From positions 8,816,956 to 8,880,955 of the forward strand of contig OX393564.1 in assembly GCA_947652115.1 (NCBI GenBank): a stretch of 64,000 nucleotides of DNA, written 5' to 3'. How positions within the stretch are numbered: the first letter of the stretch is position 1; each line of letters opens with the position of its first letter. Shown here in pieces: positions 20,836 through 30,531 of this stretch. The DNA comes from Blastomussa wellsi (taxonomy: Eukaryota > Cnidaria > Anthozoa > Scleractinia > Plerogyridae). The position numbers and the translations under genes were made by a program. The notes beneath the pieces were generated by a model. That model had not been told where the DNA came from, searched no databases, and saw only the letters and a program-made list of their open reading frames with translations.

Positions 20836-22337
20836 ATGTCAGGGACAATAGCCTCCGGCCCTACATTTGTCCCACAAGGGTCTTCAGTAGCAGAGGCATA
20901 TGGACCTCAACTTCCACCTCCCACATCAACTGCTGTCCAACCAGCAGCCAAGTCAAACATCAGTGAGTTGATGGAACTAACCATGCGTATGGGTCTGGTG
21001 TGTAAGTTTGAGACCCTCTCAGACACTGGTCCAAGCCACAAAAAGTTGTTTATGATACGCTGTATTGTGGGAGATATTGTAGCCCAGGGCTCCGGATATG
21101 GCAAAAAGAAAGCTAAACAAGAGGCAGCTAGGGTGGCCTTGAACAAGCTCAAAGAGTCCCAACTTTATATTGACTATGTAAATGTAAGTGTTATGCTGTT
21201 TAGAGGTAGTTTTCTTAAAAGATCTTTTCGGGGTTTCTGATATTTGTGATTGTATGATTTTGCAGATTATCGATCTAAAATCATAACTTGCATAATTCAT
21301 GACAAATCATAACATTCATACAAAATCCCACAATTTGAGAGAAATAATTCTTGCCTTATCTTTAAGGGGCACAGTCCCCACGAATAAAGTCAACTTGGAC
21401 AATGTATAAAACTGCCTTCAAATCAAAGGACACCTTGAAATAGCAGTTTACTGAGGTAGAAAAATACCAAGGATGGACCAATAAACTAAGACAAATCAAG
21501 GATGGCTTTGAATGAGGAAGATTGAGAAGGACTGTTATTGACAAATATGAAAAATTTAGGCCCTTTTCAAACTGTGACCAAGCTCCTTTAAGATTTTCAA
21601 CAATTCAAACGTTATTTCAGTGTTTTACCATACAAAAAAAACCGGAAAAACCTCTGCAGGAGTTTGTTCGACGAACTAAAGAACAAAGAGGCATTCTGTG
21701 TGTAGTTTTACACGTTGGGGACGTGGTGTTAAGGCGGCTAATCTTCGTTTTTCAGAACCGCATCAACCCAGCTGTAAAAGGCTACAGCTTTTCTGTCTTG
21801 CGTTGGTCAGGCAGGATTTTTCGCTAAGGCATCTTAATAAAAATAGAGATCTTAATTATAAAAGCAGAGCTATTATTTTTGTAAGGCCATCCCTTTTTTT
21901 TCTCTGCCTTTTCCAACCGAACAATCCAATATCAGGAAACGCATTTGACAATAAACGAAAAAAGGGGGATGGCCATAATTCCTCTTTCTGTCATGTTTTT
22001 TAGCAATGGACTACAACTGCCGCACTTGCTCCACATAATAACCCAATAGGTCATCTACAGGAGCTTGTGGCCAAGAAAGGTCTACAGAAGCCTGAGTTTG
22101 ATGCGTCCAGTGGTGAGGGGCCCCCTCATCAAAGAACATTTGAGACTAGAGTAACAGTGGGCAACCTGCTGTGCACTGGTAAGGGCAGAAACAAAAAGGA
22201 ATCCAAGCGTAAAGCAGCTGAAGCCATGCTTAACACGATAAACAAAACCAATCTGTCAATGGAGCCTCCAAATAAGAAAATGGCATTTGTACCTGCTGGA
22301 TCCACTTCAACAGCACCCATCTCATTTTTGCCTGCAG
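20836..22337 (+). CDS. Double-stranded-RNA-binding protein, N-terminal two-dsRBD part (exons 20836-21183, 22004-22337)
   Basis: Two exons join in phase 0. ATG 20836 lies one base after an acceptor (TTGTTTAG|C). Exon 1 ends at GTAAAT|GTAAGTG (21183). Exon 2 starts after TTTTTTAG (22004) and ends CCTGCAG|GTACTTTG (22337). The 227 residues contain dsRBD 1 at about 42-112 (GPSHKKLFMIRCIVGD, GYGKKKAKQEAARVAL) and dsRBD 2 at about 130-197 (NPIGHLQELVAKK, GPPHQRTFETRVTVGN, NKKESKRKAAEAML). Both carry the KKxAK-type helix that contacts RNA. The nearest feel is TARBP2/PRKRA or Staufen, but I cannot decide. Downstream exons were not found within the window, so the C-terminus is missing or the gene is broken. 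Confidence 0.75.
21362..21591. mobile_element. MITE of the TTAAAGGGGCACAGTC family (copy 2), in the dsRBD gene intron
   Basis: The 230-bp sequence begins TTAAGGGGCACAGTCCCC and ends AGCTCCTTTAA. It aligns along its length with 15644-15871 with moderate divergence. It lies wholly within the intron 21184-22003. Confidence 0.85.
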
Positions 22338-22746
22338 GTACTTTGTAGGGATGTGTAGGGAGGGTGTCACTAAAGCAGAGACAGGTCAAGGCTAGTCCAA
22401 CATGAACTGAGTTAGAGATTGTGTTACAGTGTACAGTTATGTACTTTGGTACAGCTTTATGAAAACATAGTCTAGAAACGTTATGCTGCAATCGTAGAGT
22501 ATCACTGGACACTGTACTGTATATCTACAAGGCTAATTTGGCTGTATCTGTGTTTTTTTTTTTTTTGTTTTCATTTTCTTCCATTTAGTTTACCGTATTT
22601 TCTCAATTAAACACTCCTGGCATTTATTTCAAACTTAGCCAGGTGGACCCAGCATTTATTTCACTCCTGTAGTATATATGAGCTTTGTCCATTAAGCAAT
22701 GGGTTTTCTAAATTATTTTTTACAGAAATGTATTGTTCAGGCCCCA
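22338..22746 (+). other. Intron or 3' flank of the dsRBD gene
   Basis: After the donor at 22338 there is no recognisable exon. A 14-base T run lies at about 22553-22566. Confidence 0.4.
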
Positions 22747-22936
22747 GTTGTTCAAAGGGTGGATAACGCTATCAACCGGATAGATCACTATCCAGTGGAT
22801 AAGTGTTGGCAAAACAAACTGCACTATCCACTGGATAGTGATTTATCCAGTGGATAGCATTATCCACTTGATAGTGATCTATCCAGTGGATAGCATTATC
22901 CACTGGATAGTGATTTATCCAGTGGATAGAGGCCAC
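22747..22936. repeat. Palindromic tandem repeat of TATCCACTGGATA units
   Basis: The motif CTATCCAGTGGATA and its inverse recur about every 20-40 bases from GTTGTTCAAAGGGTGGATAA onward. Each unit is itself near-palindromic, so the tract can form cruciforms. It looks like a dispersed non-autonomous repeat whose core has expanded in tandem. Confidence 0.85.
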
Positions 22937-23176
22937 TGGGGCCAATCCTTTATACCGGCAGCTTGTTGTAAGCCTAATTATTTTATTACTTCAGGGGTTT
23001 ATTTACAACTCCATCTTGGTAGCCCAGTGTTTATTCAAGAAAATACGGTACATGTTCATGTTTAGGTACAAGTTCCGCTTACCACTGGAGAGATCTTTGG
23101 TGTTTTATATACCGTTTTTATAATTTAAATGGTAAACTTGCATAAAATGTGTATAGACTTGTTTGAAGAAGTTTTT

Positions 23177-23617
23177 GTTTAAAGTGCACCTAACTCCAAA
23201 ATATGTTTTTTGGCTAAAATATACCTTTGTGCCAGTTTGAGACGCATTGCACCTTTCGTTTCTCCTTTTTACCAAATTCTGGCTATTTATAGCATTCAAA
23301 GATTATCAAAAACCGTGCATCATTTGTTCCATGACCGAGTCAGAAGGGGCGTTGGTCTATTCCTGATTTGACATCACAAAATGATTTCCATTGCATCAAG
23401 TCTTTGTAAATGTGCATGCAAATCGGTTTGTGATGTCAAACCGGGAATAGACCCACACCCTTTCTGACTCGGTTGTGGAACAAATGATCCACAGGTTATC
23501 GTAACTTTGAATGCTATAAATGGTCAGAATTTAGTAAAAAGGTGCGATGCGTTTAAAATTGGTGCAAAGGCTTATCCTAGCGAAAAAAAATATTTTGGGG
23601 TTGGGTGCACTTTAAAC
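23177..23617. mobile_element. Fold-back element with about 200-bp inverted arms
   Basis: The left arm (23177-about 23390) begins GTTTAAAGTGCACC and the right arm (about 23405-23617) ends GGTGCACTTTAAAC. The arms match along almost their whole length with scattered differences and are separated by a short spacer. No transposase is present. Confidence 0.9.
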
Positions 23618-24920
23618 CACCAGAGAAAAAAAATGACCGGTATAGTGAGGTGGCTTTTAGCTGGCTTCTTAGTAACTTATTTTAGTTGAAGATAAAACCA
23701 AGATATTTGGTTTGATCAGACAATAATGCAGTGTTTTAAAAGGAAGTCTGGCCGGATGTTATCAAAAACCAAGTGTAATGTGATGCAAACGTTTCAAAAA
23801 CTTTTAATATATATAGTCGTTAGTGTATCCTCCCAAATAGGTTTTAGTGCGGTAGATTCATCCTATTGAATGATTGCTACAAGAACAAAGTAAAGTTGTC
23901 ACGTCAAGTGCAGTAGTTATCGAGTCAGCTAAATTAGTGGCTTTGAATGACCTGTACTGACACCATTGTCAATTTTTGTCTCATTAGCATAAAACTTTGC
24001 TCAGGGAAGGAATCACACTGCATACAAATTGCCTCCAGATATTTATAGAACCTGTGAAAAATAATAATCGGTGAAATTTTCACTTCGTTCCTTGTGATAT
24101 TGAAGGAGATGCAAGTTTGAACAACAGCAAAATGTTTTGATGGTTAAAGCACTAATGAGCTCATACATTCGTTGTAAAATTTTCAGTTATCAAACCCAGA
24201 TCACAGAAAAAAAGTATTTCATACAGTGGGCTTAAATTTATACCGAAGCTAATCATGCCATGTTCTTTCAATATTCAGAATTGATGTTTTTGTAATTCGA
24301 TCAGAAACTGAAACTCTTATGCTAATGAGGCAACTATTGTAAACAAGGATTCCCAATTGGTGCATATCCTGTCATTTTATCTAGATAATTTATGTTTATT
24401 ATATAAACAGCAGTGAAATACCAGGTGAGCTTCATATCTTCCAACACTCAAAGAGAAATTTCGTATCTCTACACGGCCATGTAATAATTATCGTCTATAT
24501 ATTTATTTATAATATAGATAGGACTCTGCGCGCACTCTGATTGGTCAAAAACCCATGTTTTATCAGAGTATAAAACACAGATAAAGCGTGTTTTATTGTT
24601 TTTCGTCAGCTTCACTCTAGTGAAAATTTGCAAGGGATAGCGGCGAACATTTTCTATAAAGGAATTTCGGACAAAATTCTGAAGTCAAGCTGCAGAGATT
24701 GTCGAAGAAGCTTCTAAGTTCGAGATGAAAGTAGAAGAAGCGAAATTAAATTGCTTCAGTTTATCGATCGTGCGTGTTTTGGTGTTGTTACTCGCGGCGT
24801 ATAAAATCTATATCATCAAGCAAATGACGAAGGCTAAACCATGTATGTATATATTATACGCCTGCGGCTCGTGTTTTCTGTTCTCAAATGGCCGTCGTGT
24901 TTTACGGCAGTATAATACAT
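23618..24920. other. Non-coding AT-rich stretch
   Basis: No exon or defined element was recognised. The last 400 bases (from about 24520) are more structured and may belong to the hammerhead-like element that follows. Confidence 0.4.
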
Positions 24921-24984
24921 GAGCTGACGTTTCGAGCGTTAGCCCTTCGTCCGAGCGAAGGGCAAACTCTCGAAACGTCAGCTC
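24921..24984. ncRNA. Inverted pair of degenerate hammerhead-ribozyme-like motifs
   Basis: Arms 24921-24949 and 24956-24984 are inverted copies. On the minus strand the left arm reads GGACGAAGGGCTAACGCTCG followed by AAACGTC, which resembles a type I hammerhead core (CUGANGA, stem II, GAAA, a very short stem III, GUC). The usual U of CUGA is replaced by G, so it is probably inactive. The right arm on the plus strand carries CTCGAAACGTC with a damaged core. Such motifs are known in Penelope-like elements and metazoan retrozymes. Confidence 0.5.
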
Positions 24985-25012
24985 TTGAATCTCTTTACGG
25001 TGGCCAATTGAC

Positions 25013-25194
25013 ATTATCAACCCAGTTGATAAAACCAAATTATATTGTTACACTTCCCACCGACGCAGCACCACTGTTTCTTTAGAAACTTACCCCCTCT
25101 ATTCACATTATCAACCTTGTTGATAAAACCAAATTATATTGTTACACTTCCCACCGACGCAGCACCACTGTTTCTTTAGAAACTTACCCCCTCT
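25013..25194. repeat. Direct tandem duplication, 94-bp period
   Basis: ATTATCAACC...CCCCCTCT at 25013-25100 is repeated nearly exactly at 25107-25194, with ATTCAC between the copies. It follows directly on the hammerhead-like pair and may be part of the same pLTR or retrozyme unit. Confidence 0.9.
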
Positions 25195-26398
25195 AGTATA
25201 ATACATGGCTTAGGCTTCTTTATTAGTTAAATAAATGATCTAGCACACGTACCAAAAAATGAGTGGCCCTTTTCTTAGCCTGTTCAGCCTACTTTTCTGG
25301 TGAGCACCATTTACATAAGATCCTGTTTAGGCTAACTTACGTTACTTAAAAAACGATTCAAAATTATTTATAAATCAAAAAGTTATGGTGGATCACAACA
25401 GTTTTCAGCACATTGCAGCTCTTATGCCGTGATGATTAAAAGCACTTCCACTCTTTGTCAGTTAATGCTATAGTATTTGTATCAAACCCAATCATTGGTG
25501 AACAAGTTGATTATTTTCTTGCCCGAGCTCGTTTTTGAGTTAAAATTAAGGGTGTTTTAAACAGTTTATGATGTTATGGTAACCAGTAATGTTACGAAAA
25601 TAATCACAATATGTTCACCAATGATTGCACATTTGTTTGATACCAATATTGTAACATCAACTGACAAAGAGCGGTAGTACTCATCCATTGAAGTTTAATA
25701 GCTGGAATGTTCTGGAAACTATTGATTGCCACTATACTTTCATGTTCCCCGTACGTGGCACACATGACCTGAATCGCGCAATCTGATTGGTTAAACGAGA
25801 ATGATTTTTCATCTGCTACGGTAAGAGCGATCGAGCACAAACTTCGCGATAGCGTACAGACATCTCCTGTTTAGCAATTAGACGGCGAGCTGGCGTTTTC
25901 TATCGGCCAATAGTTGGCGTTGGTCCCGATTCAGCTGTTTAAAGTGAATAGAAACCGAGAGCGAGCCGTCTAATTGTTTTAGCATACCCAGTGACCGCAT
26001 TGTTAAACAAAGAATGTCTAACAATAAAAGTAATTAGTCGACGGTTTTGTTTAATTAAATAATTTTCGACCTCATTGCTGGCAACAATGCAGCGCGCGCT
26101 GTGGAAGCCTGCTATCGATCATTCTAATCCATCAAATATTTTTGCGCGCGCGCGATTGGCCTAAACACGTCACGTGAATATACCCCACGCGATATTCCCC
26201 AGTTTTCGAATTTTGCGATTTATGTTCGCACGTTTAGTTTTCATCCCGAGTAAATTTTTCAATTAACTAGAACTGAACATTTTAAACAGAATGAAAATAT
26301 TTTGAACACCTACAGAATGTTTAGGTGTTAAATAGTTTTCAGAAAAGGTCTCCAAAATCGGGCGGGCTAATTAAAAAATATTTGAAGGATAATAAACA
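25195..26398. other. Non-coding stretch with two small inverted-repeat elements
   Basis: An imperfect fold-back lies at about 25450-25672 (ends CTCTTTGTCAGTTAATG and CAACTGACAAAGAG). A 102-bp element at 25875-25976 has 15-bp inverted ends (CAATTAGACGGCGAGC). GC-rich GCGCGCGCG occurs near 26145. No genes were seen. Confidence 0.6.
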
Positions 26399-26561
26399 CA
26401 ATAGCCTCCATTTGGCACGGAAATGTGCTCGGATTTTTTCCCTTTGACATTATCTGTTGCTCGAAGCTCACAGTTCCCTTCGAGAACTGTTCGCTTCTCG
26501 GAACAGATATTGTCCGCGGACAAATACCCGAGCATATTTTCGAGCCACATGGAGGCTATTG
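26399..26561. mobile_element. Fold-back element with CAATAGCCTCCAT ends
   Basis: The 163-bp unit begins CAATAGCCTCCATTTGGC and ends GCCACATGGAGGCTATTG. The inverted match extends inward over about 70 bases per arm with mismatches. Confidence 0.85.
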
Positions 26562-26574
26562 ATTATTTATTACA

Positions 26575-26759
26575 GTAACACAAGACTGACTGAACACATA
26601 CGAGCGACGAGGAACTGTGATGTGAACAATCACATTGCTGAGCACCATGGACTTACGAACCACAATATCGACTGGAACTCTGCTTACTGTTTGGCCTACA
26701 GCACTGACTATTTTCAACGACTGACTTTTGAACTTCCTGTAAAACCTTTTATTTGTTAA
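26575..26759 (+). pseudogene. Penelope-like element fragment (GIY-YIG endonuclease tail)
   Basis: The plus strand reads RLTEHIRATRNCDVNNHIAEHH and NIDWNSAYCLAYSTDYFQRLTFE. The HIAEHH...DW...YFQRLTFE pattern matches the C-terminal GIY-YIG nuclease region of Penelope-like retroelements. Only about 60 residues remain and no reverse transcriptase lies nearby. Confidence 0.6.
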
Positions 26760-26929
26760 CCTTTGAGTATTTAGAGAAAATATTTGTTGTCTTCATGACC
26801 AGGACAAATACAAAATCAGATTTGTCTCATGTTTGTTTTAATTTAATAACAAATATGATCAAATCCATTATTTCATCCAGTGATGAATTGCTCAAGATGC
26901 TCAAAAAACAAAGTCTTCTATAAAAGCAT

Positions 26930-27000
26930 AGAGGTGGAATCGATCCCGGGTCACTCAGATCACGAGCTATTCCCACTAACCACTACACTACCGAGGCCCG
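26930..27000 (-). repeat. tRNA-derived SINE head or tRNA pseudogene
   Basis: The minus strand reads GCCTCGGTAGTGTAGTGGTT (A-box-like) and, about 40 bases later, GGGATCGATTCC (B-box-like). The spacing is that of a tRNA, but the acceptor stem does not close well. A tRNA-derived repeat is more likely than a functional gene. Confidence 0.5.
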
Positions 27001-27070
27001 GTTGCCGAACAGCGAAAATGTTGAGAATTTATCGTGTTACCCTTACCATTCTTGAGAGCTAACCGTAAAA

Positions 27071-27330
27071 CCGCAGTGCTTAGTAGGCTAACCGGTAACG
27101 CAGAGGCCGTGGGTTCGAATAGACCTGTTCGGCTAACGTGTTTACCTCCTTGTTGCTACCCAATTCAGATCATGTTGATGATTCATTTGGGAGTTAACAA
27201 TTGTTTTGTTCGTACATACTTGCATGCAATCAGTTTTGTATAACAAATTGCACAAGGATGTAAACACGTTAGCCGAATTGGTCTATCCCGTTCAAAGCCT
27301 GAAATTTTCTTTTCAGGTCTTTGTTCACCA
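27071..27330 (+). mobile_element. Damaged tRNA-headed SINE, split by a small TA-flanked MITE
   Basis: CCGGTAACGCAGAGGCCG and TGGGTTCGAAT (27091-27120) are the second half of the tRNA-like head seen intact at 27390-27463. TCCCGTTCAAAGCC and the SINE body GAAATTTTCTTTTCAGGTC resume at about 27286. The DNA between is a separate inverted-repeat element. Confidence 0.75.
27122..27283. mobile_element. 162-bp MITE with GACC...TTCGGCTAACGTG ends and TA duplication
   Basis: The ends GACCTGTTCGGCTAACGTG and the reverse complement of GACCAATTCGGCTAACGTG are flanked by TA on both sides (27120-27121, 27284-27285). A TA duplication fits a Tc1/mariner-type mobiliser. Confidence 0.85.
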
Positions 27331-27389
27331 GACCCCGCCAGGTATTTCGTCAACTTTAAGGGCTAACCCACATACGGCCGCTCTCATGT

Positions 27390-27463
27390 GGCTTTGATAG
27401 CTCAGTAGGTAGAGCACTGCACCGGTAACGCAGAGGCCGTGGCTTCGAATCCCGTTCAAAGCC
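27390..27463 (+). repeat. tRNA-Thr-like head of a SINE
   Basis: The 74-base sequence has a perfect 7-bp acceptor stem (GGCTTTG / CAAAGCC), a D arm with TAGCTCAGTAGG (A box), a GGT anticodon position and a TTCGAAT T-loop. One T-stem pair is broken (C against C) and the base before the anticodon is C, not U. It is followed by a SINE body that also occurs at 58511-58621, so I call it a SINE head, not a tRNA gene. Confidence 0.7.
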
Positions 27464-27560
27464 TGAAATTTTCTTTTCTTGTCTTTGTTCCAGTAGTGTT
27501 ACGGCTGCATTTGCATATAAACCGTACCTACTCAATCGCTACTGTTGGACATTCATTAGT
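27464..27560 (+). mobile_element. SINE body
   Basis: GAAATTTTCTTTTCTTGTC through GGACATTCATTAG matches 58529-58623 closely. It is joined upstream to the tRNA-like head and downstream to the minisatellite. Confidence 0.8.
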
Positions 27561-27561
27561 T

Positions 27562-28075
27562 TGCTGACCGCAGTGCATAGTTGGCTCGCAGTGCTTAGTA
27601 GGCTAACCCGAGTGCTTAATAGGCTAACCGCAGTGCTCAGTAGGCTAACCCGAGTGCTTAATAGGCTAACCGCAGTTCTCAGTAGGCTAACCGCAGTGCT
27701 CAGTAGGCTAACCGGATTGCTTAATAGGCCAACCGCAGTGCTCAGTAGGCTAACCGGATTGCTTAATAGGCTAACCGCAGTGCTCAGTAGGCTAACCGGA
27801 TTTCTTAATAGGCTAACCGCAGTGCTCAGTAGGCTAACCGGATTGCTTAATAGGCTAACCGCAGTGCTCAGTAGGCTAACCGGATTGCTTAGTAGGCTAA
27901 CCGCAGTGCTCAGTAGGCTAACCGGAGTGCTTAATAGGCTAACCGCAGTGATCAGTAGGCTAACCGGAGTGCTTAACAGGCTAACCGCAGTGATCAGTAG
28001 GCTAACCGGAGTGCTTAACAGGCTAACCGCAGTGATCAGTAGGCTAACTGCCGCGCTCAGTAGGCTAACCGGATT
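27562..28075. repeat. Minisatellite, 21-bp unit in 42-bp higher-order pairs
   Basis: About 24 copies of a 21-bp unit alternate between CAGTGCTCAGTAGGCTAACC- and GGATTGCTTAATAGGCTAAC-type versions. The 42-bp pairs are most regular from 27710 to 27950. It is open in one frame only because the period is a multiple of three. Confidence 0.95.
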
Positions 28076-29410
28076 GCTTTTTCCGTTCGGAAATTCCGTT
28101 TGGGAATTTTAGTCTACCTTTCAAGAAATCCCATATTCCCATGAAAATTTCCGTTCGGGGAGACAAAATTAGTCTTGCCATTTGCATTCCATCCGAGATG
28201 ATCATTTAATAACAATATTTAATCAGGAAACTCTATCACAAATGTGGTTTTCATAGAGGTCCTATGACTTGCTTGACATGACTGAAAACGGGTCACATGC
28301 TTTGGAAGCAAAGAAGTATTGTTCGCTGATTTTATTGAGATTTCAAATGTTTAAAAAAAAGGTTAGTATTAAAATAAGGTATTTTGTGGAGTATTTATCT
28401 TTTTGAACCCCTTCTTTTCCTTTTGCTATAGCATGTCTTACCTGAGTAAGGAAATTGCCAATTAAAATAAATAAGCCGATGAACACCAAACAACTGCATC
28501 GTAATTCTCTTCAAAAGAGGAAAACTGAAGTAGTAAGTGAACATTTTCTTAAAACGGTTAACAGTCACCATGGTAACAGGCTTGCGGGTACCAGTAGAAT
28601 AAAGACAGGTTTACGTAGCAAGAACTTTGATCAAACTGGCTTAATGATCTGAGCTAAGTGCGGACTTCAGTTAAGCCAAGGTAATGTTATAAAGCTTATT
28701 TTTGTCCCTGCTTTATGAACTAGAGTTTGTTCTGAATGGAATGTTCTGGCAGATCTGCTGGTGATAATTAGTTTTTGAAAATTTCAATTCAAAGGCAATC
28801 CGTTTCTGTTTATCGTTCTAGCTACGTGTGATCGCTATTGTCTATACCAAGACTCAGAGACGAATGACATGCTATCAATTAGTGAAACTCATTCTATTTC
28901 TGAGTGAAACATCAGTTTTCAGGGCATTGTGTTGAGAAGGCAATTTAAAATAAGTATAACTTTCAAAGAGAAAACAAATTTTGCAAGTGCGCATGAGCGT
29001 TCAAAAATGCGATTGCAGTGCTATCCAGGTTCTTTCCGCCATATTGCGATTCGTTTATCGTCGAATGCGTTTCCTGATTTTGGGTCGGTCGGGTGGAAAG
29101 AAAACCTCAACAAAATCAGGCGCGGTCTGCAACTATCAGCATGATTTCCGCGGCGGATGGAAACGAGACGTCTTAATGAATAACAAACGAAAAGTAATTT
29201 AATTCTCATTTAATGCTTGGTTCAATTTTACCTGTAACAATCCCCCCGGACAACCTGGACTTTATATATTAAATAGATCTATAGTTATTGCTTTGTTGTG
29301 CGTTAAGGATAATTCGAGAACAGCGTTTTCAGTGCAACCTGAATATCTTATTGGTATTGTCATGGTTGCAGCAGATTATCCATGTACGCTGCAATATATC
29401 AATGGCTTAA
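28076..29410. other. Non-coding stretch
   Basis: Short inverted CCGTTCGG/CCGTTTGGGAA motifs occur at 28081-28160. I see no convincing exon or complete mobile element. Confidence 0.4.
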
Positions 29411-29586
29411 TTAAAGGTACGTCACGATATTTTGAATTATTTCTGCGAAGAACCAAATATTTACCCACTAAAACGTAGGAAACCTAAAACTAATAGTTTA
29501 CTAAGGAAGAAAAGCACCAAAGAAGTGATACTGAACCAATACGGAACAAGGATGGTTATGCACGAACAGTGACGTAGCTCCTTTAA
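29411..29586. mobile_element. 176-bp MITE with TTAAAGG...CGTCAC ends
   Basis: It begins TTAAAGGTACGTCACG and ends GTGACGTAGCTCCTTTAA. The ends are related in style to the TTAAAGGGGCACAGTC family, and internal blocks (TAGTTTACTAAGG, ATACGGAACAAGGATGG) are similar too. Confidence 0.8.
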
Positions 29587-30065
29587 GGAATTATAATAAA
29601 GCACACACTCTAGATCTTGGATGAATTTCATGGAGGAATTGTCAATAAGCGGTGACTTACTTTGTAAGTGACTTACTTTGAAAGTTGCTTACCTTACCTA
29701 AGAACTTAATAAAAACAAACAAGAAGCCGCGCAGACACAGATCTACAGCAGCTAAAATGCAGTAGATCTAATTTAGCATCCATTGCCCTATTTCAAGCTT
29801 AGGGGGGCAAGGTACGAGTCAGCAAATTATGGGATTAGCAACTATTGATACACATACTCAGAAAGTGCCCACCAAGCTTTACAAAATCCTTAAGTTTGGT
29901 GTTCATAGACCCAATAGTAAGCGAGATGCAGCGTCAAAATTTACAACTAAATGTATGGCCATCCGGACGCTGCGTCCGGGTGAAAAAAACATTTCTTTGT
30001 AATTTTGACGCATTGACTTCTCTTAAGATGAGTTGACGTTAAGTTGTCTAAAACAGTGTCTAAAT
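29587..30065. other. Non-coding stretch, no feature recognised
   Basis: I found neither coding frames with splice support nor terminal inverted repeats here. Confidence 0.4.
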
Positions 30066-30335
30066 TACAAACTTTACAGGATGAGGAAGATACCACATTT
30101 CATACTCGTAAAGCGAGAAAAAGATAATCACTTTTAAATTTCCCTCGCGCCGCCATTTTGAATTTTATGACATCAGGGTGTTTTCCTAAAAGAACCTCTC
30201 ATTAATAGAAATAAAGACAACGCACTGACGTCATAAAATCCAACATGGCGGCGCACGAGAAAAGAAAAGCGATAACCTCTCCGTATTTTATCATTATGAA
30301 ATGGTATATCTCCCTTGTCCGGTAAAACTTTTAAT
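30066..30335. mobile_element. Fold-back element with CRE-like and YY1-like motifs
   Basis: Left block CGCGCCGCCATTTTGAATTT and right block AACATGGCGGCGCACGAG are inverted. TTTTATGACATCAG faces CTGACGTCATAAAA, and outer arms (ACCACATTTCATA / TATGAAATGGTAT) extend the match. TGACGTCA (30226-30233) is a perfect CRE palindrome, and AACATGGCGGC (30242-30252) is YY1-like. Confidence 0.75.
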
Positions 30336-30531
30336 TTCGGCACTAAACTTAAAATGACTTATATAATGCTTGACAAACCCAGTTTTTCTCATGACCAACA
30401 AAATCGGATACAGGAAACTGAACTGAATTATAAATAATGAATATCATACAAAAATCCCGAATGAATAATGAATAATTAAATCAGAAAAAAAATGTAAAAA
30501 TAATATTCTGCATCTGCCCCCCGCGATTGTT

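Noticed and set aside
27390..27463. Functional tRNA-Thr (GGT) gene
   Set aside because: One T-stem pair is broken, U33 is missing, and it is fused to a SINE body repeated elsewhere in the window.
27562..28075. Possible CRISPR-like array
   Set aside because: Units are contiguous without unique spacers, and the DNA is eukaryotic. It is a minisatellite.
27561..28112. 183-codon open frame of repeated Arg-Leu-Thr-Ala-Val-Leu-Ser units
   Set aside because: It is the translation of a 42-bp-period minisatellite. The period is a multiple of three, so the frame stays open without being a gene.
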